Shown one piece after another: positions 1 to 6,632 of a stretch of 17,379 nt of DNA; the stretch's first letter is position 1, and every line of letters starts with the position of its first letter. The position numbers and the translations under genes are program-made. The stretch covers positions 1 to 17,379 of the forward strand of contig JBGQDM010000070.1 in assembly GCA_041495845.1 (NCBI GenBank), given 5' to 3'. The stretch comes from JBGQDM01 sp041495845. Lineage in GTDB: Bacteria; Acidobacteriota; Terriglobia; Terriglobales; Acidobacteriaceae. Below the pieces are notes generated by a model. The model saw only the letters and a program-made list of their open reading frames with translations. It did no database searches and was not told where the DNA came from.

Positions 1-120
1 GAAATCAAAACGCTCTCCGCCGATCTTCGCTCCGTCGAAAAACGCCTGCCGCCGCATACCGCTACCATCCGGTACAACCTGCAACCGGTGCTGGAAGAAG
101 CTTTGTCATTCAAGCGCTGA
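1..120 (+). CDS. 3' end of an unidentified protein (partial)
   Basis: The frame is open from the first base and ends at TGA 118-120, giving 39 C-terminal residues (EIKTLSADLRSVEKRLPPHT and so on, ending in LSFKR). The residues look like the end of a globular protein with an amphipathic helix. I do not recognise the family and the start lies outside the window. It runs in the same direction as the LysR gene 105 bp further on, which appears to have its own promoter. Confidence 0.5.
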   Translation, partial: EIKTLSADLRSVEKRLPPHTATIRYNLQPVLEEALSFKR

Positions 121-184
121 TCGCGCCCCGCGCCAACAAAGTTGAAGTCACGTGGCGCCGCCCGCGGCTCCCGGTTTGCTGCCT

Positions 185-192
185 GCTACAAT
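185..192 (+). promoter_or_regulatory. Extended -10 promoter of the LysR gene
   Basis: TGC-TACAAT matches an extended -10 (TGnTATAAT) with the hexamer at 187-192. No convincing -35 lies 17 bp upstream. The predicted transcript would begin near 199, leaving a leader of about 27 nt before the ATG at 226. Confidence 0.45.
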
Positions 193-225
193 TTGGCGGC
201 ATCGGGGTGGACGGCCCGTGCACCC

Positions 226-1134
226 ATGGACTTCGATCAGCTTGAGACCTTTCTCGAAGTCGCGCGCCATGCCAGCTTCTCGCGGGCGGCGGAGAAACGG
301 TTTCGTACGCAGCCCGCAATTTCGTCGCAGATTCGCGCGCTCGAAGAGGAAGTCGGCGGGCGTCTGCTGGATCGCTCCGGGGGCAGAGTCTCGCTGACGG
401 CTGCCGGCAAGGTCTTTCGCCAGTTCGCGGAAGAGACGCTGGCCTCGCGCCGCGACATGCTTACCGCCATCGCGGAGACCGAACGCGTGCCTCGCGGCGA
501 GATCGTGGTCAGCGCCAACGAAGGCACCTGCCTGCACATCCTTCCCGAAGTCTTCGCCAGCTTCAAACGGCAGTATCCCGGGGTGGCCGTGCAGGTGAAA
601 CGCGCCGACTACGCCCGCATTCTGGAGTGGGTGACGGACAATACGGCTGACTTCGGCATCGTGTCTCTTCCAGTCAAGGACACCCGGCTGCGCGTGATCC
701 CCATTCATCGCGACGAACTGGTGGCCATCGCGCCGCCCTCGCATCCGCTGGCGCAACAAAAGGCCGTGACGCTGGCGGAGATCGCCCGTTTTCCTCTGAT
801 CATCCCCAAGGCGGGCCACACCCGCGACGCGATTGAAACGCTGTTGCAGGAGAAACGCCTGAAGCCGCGCATCGCCATGGAACTTGACTCCAGCGAACTG
901 CTCAAGCGTTTTGTCGCTGCGGATGTGGGCGTGGGCTTCATCGCGCGTTCCAATGTTGAGGAGGATGTGCAGGCCCGCGTGCTGGCCGCGATTCCGCTGG
1001 CTGGAGTCACGATCCGCCGCGATCTGGCGCTCGTGTTGCGCAAGGACAAAGCCATGAGCCGGGCGGCGCAAGCGTTCATCGCCATTGCGGAAAAACTGCA
1101 GACGCACCACCAACTGGCGGCGGTGCGAGCGTGA
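226..1134 (+). CDS. LysR-family transcriptional regulator
   Basis: This is a 302-residue LysR-type regulator of normal length. Residues 1-60 form the winged helix-turn-helix, with recognition region SFSRAAEKRFRTQPAISSQI around residues 18-37, followed by the usual LLDRSGGRVSLTAAG wing. Residues 92-290 form the periplasmic-binding-protein-like effector domain (EIVVSANEGTCLHILPEVF). The general look is CysB/Cbl-like, but the ligand cannot be told from sequence. The ATG at 226 is preferred over the in-frame GTG/TTG codons further upstream because MDFDQLETFLEVA is the standard LysR beginning and an extended -10 sits just upstream. Its TGA overlaps the GTG of the next gene (GTGA), so the two are probably translationally coupled. 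Such regulators usually control a neighbouring gene, but which one is not shown. Confidence 0.93.
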   Translation: MDFDQLETFLEVARHASFSRAAEKRFRTQPAISSQIRALEEEVGGRLLDRSGGRVSLTAAGKVFRQFAEETLASRRDMLTAIAETERVPRGEIVVSANEGTCLHILPEVFASFKRQYPGVAVQVKRADYARILEWVTDNTADFGIVSLPVKDTRLRVIPIHRDELVAIAPPSHPLAQQKAVTLAEIARFPLIIPKAGHTRDAIETLLQEKRLKPRIAMELDSSELLKRFVAADVGVGFIARSNVEEDVQARVLAAIPLAGVTIRRDLALVLRKDKAMSRAAQAFIAIAEKLQTHHQLAAVRA

Positions 1135-2435
1135 AGTGGGTTCTCCGCGGCTTCCTGTTTTGTTTATGTGCGATGGCGGCGGCGCAAGCGCGACGTCCGG
1201 CGCTGGCTGCGATTTTCCCTGGAAAACTTTCTGCCCTCACGGTCAAGAATGCGGAACAGATCTCCCCGTCCGACATCGTCGCCGCCAGCGGGCTAAGCGT
1301 TGGGCAGACGGTTACCGAAGACGAGGTCAAGAGTGCGGTCAAGCGGCTGGGCGATACGGGCATGTTTCCCCAGATCGTCTACAGCTATGCCGGCAGCAGC
1401 GCCGGCATCCGCCTGGAGTTCCAAGTACAGGAAAATCACGAACTAGTCCCCGCCCGTTTCGACAATTTCATCTGGTGGCCAGACGACGAACTGCGCCGGG
1501 AAGTGCGCGCGCGACTCCCGCTGTTCCGCGGCGAACTGCCCCAGGCCGGCTCCCTTCCCGACGATGTCGCCGAGGTGCTGCAGGCGCTCGTAGCCAGCCG
1601 CAACGTTCAAGGCCACGTAGATTATCTGCGTACTGGGCGACTTTCTGGGCCGATCGAAGCCATCGTCTATTCCATCTCCGCCATCAGCGTCCAGATCCGC
1701 GCGGTGGAATACGCCGGCGCTTCGGCTGAGATCACGCGTGCGTTCACCCTTGCTGGCGCCGAGCTGGTGGGCGCGGACTACACCCGTACCCGTGTTCGTA
1801 CTATGGCCGAGAAGGCCCTGCTGCCCCTCTACCTGCAGCAAGGGTATCTCCAGGCGGCGTTTCACGAGGCCGAGGTCACCGCGGTCGCCGGCGAGAACCA
1901 GGAATTCAATGTGGATCTCCGCCTCACGGTGGCACCCGGTGCGCAGTTCGCCTACGACGGAGTGGAATTTACCGGCAACCAGGTTTTTCCGTCTGCTGAG
2001 TTGGAAAGGCAAATCCGCCTGCAGCGGGACCATCCCGCCGACGCCTTGCAACTCGCGAAAGACTTGACCGCGATGCAGCAGCTCTACGCGACCCGCGGGT
2101 ATCTGAAAGCAACCTTCAAGTCCGAACCGCAAATTGACCTGCCCGGCAAGAAGGTCCTTTACCGCGTTCCGGTGACCGAGGGTGGTCAATACCGCTTCGG
2201 CATCCTGGAAATCGAGGGTCTCGACGCTGCCAGCGTTGGCCGCCTGACCAACGCCTGGAACATCCGCAAGGGCGAAGTCTTTGATGGCAGCTATCCCCGG
2301 CGGTTCCTCGACGACAATGCGAACCTACTGCCTGTCGGGGTACCCTGGAAGATCAGCGTCCATCCTGAAACCGACGACAAGCGCGGGACCGTGGACGTGA
2401 CGCTGCGCTTCGAGCCCGCTCGGGCCGCACCCTAA
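1131..2435 (+). CDS. Exported POTRA-repeat protein without beta-barrel
   Basis: The protein has 434 residues. It starts at GTG inside the LysR stop (GTGA overlap). A Sec signal peptide covers about residues 1-27 (MKWVLRGFLFCLCAMAAAQA). The rest reads as successive POTRA domains of the BamA/TamA/FtsQ type: about 33-100 (LTVKNAEQISPSDIVAASGL), a middle divergent region to about 265, about 270-345 (VEFTGNQVFPSAELERQIRL, then YATRGYLKATFK) and about 350-430. BamA-like proteins carry a C-terminal 16-strand barrel; here the protein stops after the last POTRA, and the next gene is unrelated, so no barrel follows by frameshift. By family knowledge POTRAs bind unfolded outer-membrane proteins or partner proteins in the periplasm. 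The exact role is unknown. Confidence 0.8.
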   Translation: MKWVLRGFLFCLCAMAAAQARRPALAAIFPGKLSALTVKNAEQISPSDIVAASGLSVGQTVTEDEVKSAVKRLGDTGMFPQIVYSYAGSSAGIRLEFQVQENHELVPARFDNFIWWPDDELRREVRARLPLFRGELPQAGSLPDDVAEVLQALVASRNVQGHVDYLRTGRLSGPIEAIVYSISAISVQIRAVEYAGASAEITRAFTLAGAELVGADYTRTRVRTMAEKALLPLYLQQGYLQAAFHEAEVTAVAGENQEFNVDLRLTVAPGAQFAYDGVEFTGNQVFPSAELERQIRLQRDHPADALQLAKDLTAMQQLYATRGYLKATFKSEPQIDLPGKKVLYRVPVTEGGQYRFGILEIEGLDAASVGRLTNAWNIRKGEVFDGSYPRRFLDDNANLLPVGVPWKISVHPETDDKRGTVDVTLRFEPARAAP

Positions 2436-2477
2436 ATGCCTGGGTCAGATTTTTCATAGTGTGTTCACAATTCGCTG

Positions 2478-2486
2478 TGTTAAATT
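2478..2486 (+). promoter_or_regulatory. Possible extended -10 of pdaD
   Basis: TGT-TAAATT lies in the AT-rich gap between the POTRA gene and pdaD, a clear base-composition change from the flanking coding DNA. No good -35 is seen. This is the best promoter candidate in the 93-bp gap. Confidence 0.3.
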
Positions 2487-2513
2487 CAGCTTTCATTTTC
2501 AGACAGAGACAAC

Positions 2514-2520
2514 GGAGGAA
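2514..2520 (+). promoter_or_regulatory. Shine-Dalgarno site fixing the pdaD TTG start
   Basis: GGAGGAA is an almost perfect anti-16S match, 8 nt before TTG 2529 and 20 nt before the first in-frame ATG (2541). It decides for the TTG start. Confidence 0.75.
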
Positions 2521-2528
2521 CAACAGCC

Positions 2529-3086
2529 TTGGGTAAAACCATGGTCCCGAAACGGATCTTCCTGACCAAAGGCGTCGGCAAGCACAAGGAGCGGCTCACC
2601 TCATTTGAGTTGGCGCTGCGCGATGCGGGCATTGCTTCCCAGAACCTGGTGCGCGTTTCGTCCATTTTTCCTCCCAACTGCAAGTTGATCCCGCGCTCGC
2701 AGGGCCTCAAGTATCTTTCCCCGGGCGAAGTGGTGTTTGCGGTGGTGGCAGAGAACTCCACCCGTGAACCGCATCGCCTGGTGGCTTCGAGCATCGGCGT
2801 GGCTCTGCCCGCGGACCGCACCACCTACGGCTATCTGAGCGAACATCATTCTTTTGGCGAAACCGACGACGCGGCCGGCGACTACGCCGAAGAGCTCGCC
2901 GCGGAAATGCTGGCCACCACGCTCAATGTCGAGTTCGATCCCGACCGCTCATGGGACGAGAAAAAGCAAATCTATCGCTTATCGAACAAGATCGTCCGCA
3001 CCGCCAACGTCACGCAATCGGCTGTCGGTGACAAGCGTGGGCTGTGGACGACCGTGATCGCCGCCACGATTTTTATTTTCGAGTAG
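2529..3086 (+). CDS. pdaD: Pyruvoyl-dependent arginine decarboxylase
   Basis: The protein has 185 residues and matches the PvlArgDC family, which decarboxylates arginine to agmatine, the first step to putrescine. Members are made as a proenzyme that cuts itself at a Ser-Ser bond and turns the second serine into the pyruvoyl group. The site is visible as VSSIFPPNC, with Ser44/Ser45. Further family landmarks are AENSTREPHRLVASSIGVA and YGYLSEHHSFGE, the latter with the probable catalytic Glu (E105). The start is TTG at 2529: GGAGGAA at 2514-2520 lies 8 nt upstream of it, but 20 nt from the ATG at 2541. It is convergent with the DHS-like gene and 1.5 kb from aguB and aguA, which use its product. 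The alternative members of the superfamily (histidine or aspartate decarboxylases) fit less well. Confidence 0.93.
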   Translation: MGKTMVPKRIFLTKGVGKHKERLTSFELALRDAGIASQNLVRVSSIFPPNCKLIPRSQGLKYLSPGEVVFAVVAENSTREPHRLVASSIGVALPADRTTYGYLSEHHSFGETDDAAGDYAEELAAEMLATTLNVEFDPDRSWDEKKQIYRLSNKIVRTANVTQSAVGDKRGLWTTVIAATIFIFE

Positions 3087-3165
3087 AGTTGCGGACCTGG
3101 ACGGGTCGCGCAGGCTTGAAGGACAACAGCTTCGCCGCGCCCAACATGCCGATCAAGGGATCTGG

Positions 3166-4308
3166 TTATCGCCGCGCCGCAGCCTTCTTCTTCTTGCTCT
3201 GGTTGGATTTTGCCTTGGGTGCGCGAGCGCGCTTTACGTCCAGCCGTTCCAGCACCGCAGCTACGATAATGGGTAAACCCACCGTGGCATCCACAAACAC
3301 TTCCCCAAAGCGGCCACCCTCGCCCGGCGGCACAAACTTGCCCCAGGAGATCGCCTCGCTGTAGGGACTGCCCGACAGCCCGCCCCAATACACGGGTTCC
3401 GGACAAATCCGTACCCCGTAGTGATAGCGCTTGAGAGGAATGTTTTCGCCGGTACGGCGGTTGCGGAGCTCGACAAACGGCCCGAATTGCTGCGCCCAGT
3501 TCCGCGGCACGCCGCCACCAATGGTGAAGAGCCCGATCCGCTCCTGCCGCAGCATGGTGGACGCGTAGTGTTCCAGGTCTTCAAAGGGATCGTAGCGCAG
3601 CTTGCCGCGCCCCTCCGATGCCCGCACTCGATTGGTCAACGCGAAGTCGAGGCCAAGTTCCGAATCCGTGAAGGCGGGCACAAAAACTGGAACATGTTTC
3701 TGGAACGCCGATTTCAAAATCCCCCGGCCCTGTACATTGCGCGCCAGAAATTCACCAATGGCATGGTTCAGCTTGTAGGAACAGACCGTCTCATTGGCGT
3801 CGAGGCCGTCCAGTACCTGAAACACGACTCGCTCCACGTCGTCCAGGTTTTGCTCCGGCTCCAGCGTGTCGTAAACGCGGTTGTACCCTTGGGAATAAAG
3901 TTCCTCGTCTGTGACCTCGGGATTGTGGCGAAAATGCGCGTGGCCGGTGGCTTCCACCAGCCCATGGGCCATGAGCGCGCCGGTGGAAACAATGGCGTTG
4001 ACCAGGCCGCGGTCAATGAGTTCGGCGATGATCAGCCCCTGCTTGGCCACGGTCATGGCGCCGGCCAGGGTCATCACCACGAAACAGTCCTGGTCGCGAA
4101 ACATGGCTTCGAGCACGTCCGCCGCTTCGCCCAGTTGCCGCCCGGTGAAGGCCGTCTTCGACATGGCGCGCACCAGATCGTCCACCGAGCGAATCTGGTT
4201 GAGGTCCAGCGGCTCCAGCGGCGTCAGCCGGTCCGCAATCGGATCATGCAAATGCCGCCCTTCAATGCCCGAACCGTCACGTCCGTGACCATGGTTTCCG
4301 TGTTTCAA
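3166..4308 (-). CDS. speY: Deoxyhypusine-synthase-like homospermidine biosynthesis protein
   Basis: The protein has 380 residues of the deoxyhypusine synthase family. Eukaryotic members transfer an aminobutyl group from spermidine to eIF5A through an enzyme-lysine imine, using NAD. Bacteria lack eIF5A, and bacterial homologues are assigned to homospermidine formation. Visible landmarks: TLAGAMTVAKQGLIIAELID (residues 80-99), STGALMAHGLVEATGH (108-123), FTIGGGVPRNWAQQ (261-274) and the catalytic-lysine segment SEAISWGKF with Lys324. The start is TTG 4308, supported by GGAGGG 7 nt upstream; the next ATG, at residue 49, would cut the domain. The N terminus is His-rich (MKHGNHGHG) and the C terminus is a basic tail (KSNQSKKKKAAARR); both lie outside the usual fold. 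It faces pdaD tail-to-tail and diverges from aguB. Homospermidine from putrescine is the likely activity; a protein substrate cannot be excluded. Confidence 0.88.
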   Translation of the reverse strand: MKHGNHGHGRDGSGIEGRHLHDPIADRLTPLEPLDLNQIRSVDDLVRAMSKTAFTGRQLGEAADVLEAMFRDQDCFVVMTLAGAMTVAKQGLIIAELIDRGLVNAIVSTGALMAHGLVEATGHAHFRHNPEVTDEELYSQGYNRVYDTLEPEQNLDDVERVVFQVLDGLDANETVCSYKLNHAIGEFLARNVQGRGILKSAFQKHVPVFVPAFTDSELGLDFALTNRVRASEGRGKLRYDPFEDLEHYASTMLRQERIGLFTIGGGVPRNWAQQFGPFVELRNRRTGENIPLKRYHYGVRICPEPVYWGGLSGSPYSEAISWGKFVPPGEGGRFGEVFVDATVGLPIIVAAVLERLDVKRARAPKAKSNQSKKKKAAARR

Positions 4309-4315
4309 GATCGCA

Positions 4316-4348
4316 CCCTCCCGCTTGTCTGTGCGGGCCTATGCCCGC
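4316..4348 (-). promoter_or_regulatory. Alternative hairpins at the speY ribosome-binding site
   Basis: Read on the minus strand, the leader contains GCGGGC-ATAG-GCCCGC (plus coordinates 4348-4333, perfect 6-bp stem). It also contains CCCGC-8 nt-GCGGG (4337-4320), whose 3' arm runs into the Shine-Dalgarno GGAGGG (4321-4316). The CCCGC segment at 4337-4333 is used by both stems, so they exclude one another. This is the layout expected of a translational switch, but no ligand or known riboswitch class is recognised. Confidence 0.4.
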
Positions 4349-4480
4349 CGGATAGAAACGAAGGCTGCGGAATACTGTGTGCGCCTCCAGCAAATTCTCC
4401 AAGCTATCCTGTGCCCTCGCCGGAGTCAACCGTCATGCGCGAAGAGTCTCGATCCCCCGCAAGCGTTCTGGCGAAAGGCC

Positions 4481-4526
4481 TAGCTAGCAGCTACTAGCTA
4501 GAAGCTGATAGCTGATAGCTGTAAGC
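4481..4526. repeat. AGCTA-rich repeat, copy 1
   Basis: A low-complexity run of TAGCTAGCAGCTA, CTAGCTA, GAAGCTGATA, GCTGATAGCT units lies between speY and aguB. A shorter copy with the same TAGCTAGCAGCTA and GAAGCT blocks lies at 6613-6632, lacking the CTAGCTA insert. The run is self-complementary (AGCT cores) and unlike the surrounding GC-rich DNA. Its 3' half supplies the -35 of the aguB promoter candidate. Confidence 0.7.
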
Positions 4527-4540
4527 AGGTCTGCTATCCT
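4512..4540 (+). promoter_or_regulatory. Promoter candidate for aguB-aguA
   Basis: The -35 is CTGATA at 4512-4517 (4/6 to TTGACA), the spacer is 17 bp, and the extended -10 is TGC-TATCCT at 4532-4540. The start would be near 4547, leaving about 20 nt before TTG 4567 with a TGGAGA ribosome site at 4555-4560. Confidence 0.45.
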
Positions 4541-4566
4541 ATCCTTCATTTTCCTGGAGAATTCCC

Positions 4567-5475
4567 TTGCCGCTGGAAAAGTTTCGTGTCGGCCTGGTGC
4601 AGATGTCATGCACGCCCGTTCCGGAAGAAAATCTGGAACGTGCCGTCACCCATGTGCGCGAGGCCGCGCGCCGCGGCGCCCAGGTGGTTTGCCTGCCGGA
4701 GCTTTTCCAGACGCAATATTTCTGCCAGCGTGAGGATGCCGCGCTCTTTGATCTGGCGGAGGCGATTCCCGGCCCTACCACGCAACGACTGGGCCAACTC
4801 GCCGCCGAACTGGGCATTGTTCTCGTGGCGTCGCTGTTTGAGCGCCGCGCGGCCGGCGTCTATCACAACACTGCCGCAGTCTTTGACGCCAACGGTACCT
4901 TGCTCGGCCTGTACCGCAAAATGCACATCCCCGATGACCCGCTCTACTACGAAAAATTTTATTTCACGCCCGGCGACCTCGGTTTCCGTGCGTTCGATAC
5001 CCAGGTGGGCCGACTGGGTACGCTGGTGTGCTGGGACCAGTGGTATCCCGAGGGCGCGCGTCTGACCGCATTGCAGGGTGCGACGCTGCTTTTGTATCCC
5101 ACCGCCATCGGCTGGCACCCGGCGGAGAAAGCCGAGTTCGGGCCGGCACAGCATGATGCCTGGCGGACGATCCAACGCTCCCACGCCATCGCCAACGGCG
5201 TCTATGTCGGCGTGGTCAATCGAATCGGGCATGAGACCGGCAATATTCGCGGCGACGCGACTCCGGGCAAGGGCCTGGAGTTCTGGGGCGGGTCGTTCCT
5301 CTGCGATCCTTTCGGTGTTGTCATCGCCGAAGCTTCGCACGACAAGGAAGAGATTCTGGTCGGCGAAGTGGACTTGAAAAAGATGGAGGACATTCGCCGC
5401 AACTGGCCTTTTCTTCGCGACCGCCGCATTGACGCCTACGCCGGCATCACGCGCCGCCTGCTGGACGGAAAATGA
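4567..5475 (+). CDS. aguB: N-carbamoylputrescine amidohydrolase
   Basis: The protein has 302 residues of the nitrilase superfamily. It hydrolyses N-carbamoylputrescine to putrescine, CO2 and ammonia in the cytosol. The Glu-Lys-Cys triad is visible: Glu45 in CLPELFQTQYFCQ, Lys118 in YRKMHIPDDP and Cys155 in VCWDQWYPEGAR. The motifs YEKFYFTPGD and WHPAEK are typical of the carbamoylputrescine branch rather than of beta-ureidopropionase or general amidases. The start is TTG 4567, with TGGAGA 6 nt upstream and an N terminus (EKFRVGLVQMSC) that fits family members. The last codons LDGK and the TGA lie in a 14-nt tandem duplication that leads into aguA. The adjacent agmatine deiminase makes its substrate, which makes the assignment firm. 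Confidence 0.94.
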   Translation: MPLEKFRVGLVQMSCTPVPEENLERAVTHVREAARRGAQVVCLPELFQTQYFCQREDAALFDLAEAIPGPTTQRLGQLAAELGIVLVASLFERRAAGVYHNTAAVFDANGTLLGLYRKMHIPDDPLYYEKFYFTPGDLGFRAFDTQVGRLGTLVCWDQWYPEGARLTALQGATLLLYPTAIGWHPAEKAEFGPAQHDAWRTIQRSHAIANGVYVGVVNRIGHETGNIRGDATPGKGLEFWGGSFLCDPFGVVIAEASHDKEEILVGEVDLKKMEDIRRNWPFLRDRRIDAYAGITRRLLDGK

Positions 5476-5491
5476 AAGACGGAAAATGAAG
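5464..5491 (+). repeat. 14-nt tandem duplication with a five-codon minigene
   Basis: GACGGAAAATGAAA is followed directly by GACGGAAAATGAAG (13 of 14 identical). The first copy holds the aguB TGA (5473-5475) overlapped by an ATG (5472-5474). That ATG reads Met-Lys-Asp-Gly-Lys and stops at TGA 5487-5489, which overlaps the aguA ATG at 5486-5488. Confidence 0.75.
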
Positions 5492-6568
5492 CGCGCCGCC
5501 CTGTCTTCAAGTAATACTTTAACTAGCCCTCAGTCGCGGCGAATGCCCGCCGAGTGGGAGCCTCACGCCGCCACCTGGATCGCCTGGCCCCACTTCCGCG
5601 GCGACTGGCCCGGCAAGTTCGAGCCCATCCCCTGGGTATACGTCGAGATCGTCCGCCATCTCGTTGGGAGCGAGCGGGTGGAGATTCTGGTCAATGACGG
5701 CGCCGCCGAAACCAAGGTTCGTAAGACGCTTGACCGTGCCGGGCTGCCGTGCGTCAACGTACGCTTCCACCATCAGCCCACCGACCGCGTGTGGACGCGC
5801 GATTCCGGCTGTATCTTCACGAAGAGTTCCCGTGCAGACGGCCGGCTTCAGGCCCTTACTTTCCGCTTTACCGCCTGGGCCAAGTACTCCAACTACGCGA
5901 AAGACGCAGCCGTTGCCCCGCTGATGGCACGGGTTGCCAAAGCGAGGGCCGTACGCCCCATGTACGGCAAACAGCGCATCGTTCTCGAAGGTGGAGCGAT
6001 TGACGTGAATGGCGTGGGCACACTGCTTACCACCGAGGAATGCTTGCTCAGCAAAGTGCAGGAGCGCAACCAGGGCTTTCTGCGCGAGGACTACGAGCGC
6101 CTATTTGCGGATTACTTCGGTGCGAACAACATCATCTGGCTGGGCGACGGCATCGTCGGCGACGATACCCACGGCCACGTGGACGACCTCGCCCGCTTCG
6201 TGGCGGCCGATACGGTGGTGACCATGGTCGAACCTGACTTCGCCGACGAGAACCACAGCGCGCTGGCGGAAAATCTCGGACGTTTGCGTTCGGCCCGCGA
6301 TCAAAACGGAAAGAAGCTACAGATTGTCGAACTCCCCATGCCGCGGCCCGTTCTTTTCGAAAGACACCGCCTACCCGCCAGCTACGCCAATTTCTACATC
6401 GCGAATCGGGTGGTGCTGGTGCCCATCTTCGCCGATCCCAATGACCGCATCGTCCTCAACACCCTGGCCCAACTCTTCCCTACCCGCGAAATTGTTCCCA
6501 TCTACTCGCGGGATTTCATCTGGGGTTTCGGCGCCATGCACTGCATGACGCAGCAGCAGCCCGAGTAA
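5486..6568 (+). CDS. aguA: Agmatine deiminase
   Basis: The protein has 360 residues of the agmatine deiminase / peptidylarginine deiminase (guanidino-modifying) superfamily, converting agmatine to N-carbamoylputrescine and ammonia. Visible motifs: RMPAEWEPHAATWIAWPH (19-36), VWTRDSG with Asp106, LEGGAIDVNG, DDTHGHVDDLARF with His231, and the catalytic-cysteine segment GFGAMHCMTQQQPE with Cys353. The last is usually GGGNIHC in relatives, so FGAM is a mild variant. The ATG at 5486 is preferred to the in-frame ATG at 5429, which would overlap aguB by 47 nt and add no conserved residues. There is only a poor ribosome site (GACGG), in line with coupling to aguB through the minigene. The porphyromonad-type secreted PAD is excluded by length and the lack of a signal peptide. 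Confidence 0.94.
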   Translation: MKRAALSSSNTLTSPQSRRMPAEWEPHAATWIAWPHFRGDWPGKFEPIPWVYVEIVRHLVGSERVEILVNDGAAETKVRKTLDRAGLPCVNVRFHHQPTDRVWTRDSGCIFTKSSRADGRLQALTFRFTAWAKYSNYAKDAAVAPLMARVAKARAVRPMYGKQRIVLEGGAIDVNGVGTLLTTEECLLSKVQERNQGFLREDYERLFADYFGANNIIWLGDGIVGDDTHGHVDDLARFVAADTVVTMVEPDFADENHSALAENLGRLRSARDQNGKKLQIVELPMPRPVLFERHRLPASYANFYIANRVVLVPIFADPNDRIVLNTLAQLFPTREIVPIYSRDFIWGFGAMHCMTQQQPE

Positions 6569-6590
6569 GACTCTGTGTTCAGGATGACAG

Positions 6591-6603
6591 GGCTGTTTCA
6601 GCC
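6591..6603. terminator. Weak hairpin between aguA and nuoI
   Basis: GGCTG-TTT-CAGCC forms a 5-bp stem 22 nt after the aguA stop, in the gap between convergent aguA and nuoI. There is no U-run, so a role as terminator is only possible. Confidence 0.2.
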
Positions 6604-6612
6604 AAGAGCCAG

Positions 6613-6632
6613 TAGCTAGCAGCTAGAAGCTA
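6613..6632. repeat. AGCTA-rich repeat, copy 2, overlapping the nuoI stop
   Basis: TAGCTAGCAGCTAGAAGCTA repeats the blocks seen at 4481-4506 in the same orientation. Its last three bases (CTA, 6630-6632) are the complement of the nuoI TAG stop codon, so the repeat forms the gene end. Confidence 0.7.

Noticed and set aside
148..1113. A 321-codon minus-strand frame opposite the LysR gene
   Set aside because: Antisense shadow; the LysR helix-turn-helix and effector domain are plain on the plus strand.
2436..2528. A missing beta-barrel domain after the POTRA gene, lost by frameshift
   Set aside because: No frame after the stop codon contains barrel-like sequence, and pdaD begins within 93 bp.
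3421..4497. A 358-codon plus-strand frame opposite speY
   Set aside because: speY has its family motifs and catalytic lysine. The opposite frame has low-complexity His/Gln/Arg content and no domain.
5429..5485. Upstream in-frame ATG (5429) for aguA
   Set aside because: It would overlap the aguB coding region by 47 nt and adds 19 residues with no match to the family; the ATG at 5486 fits better.
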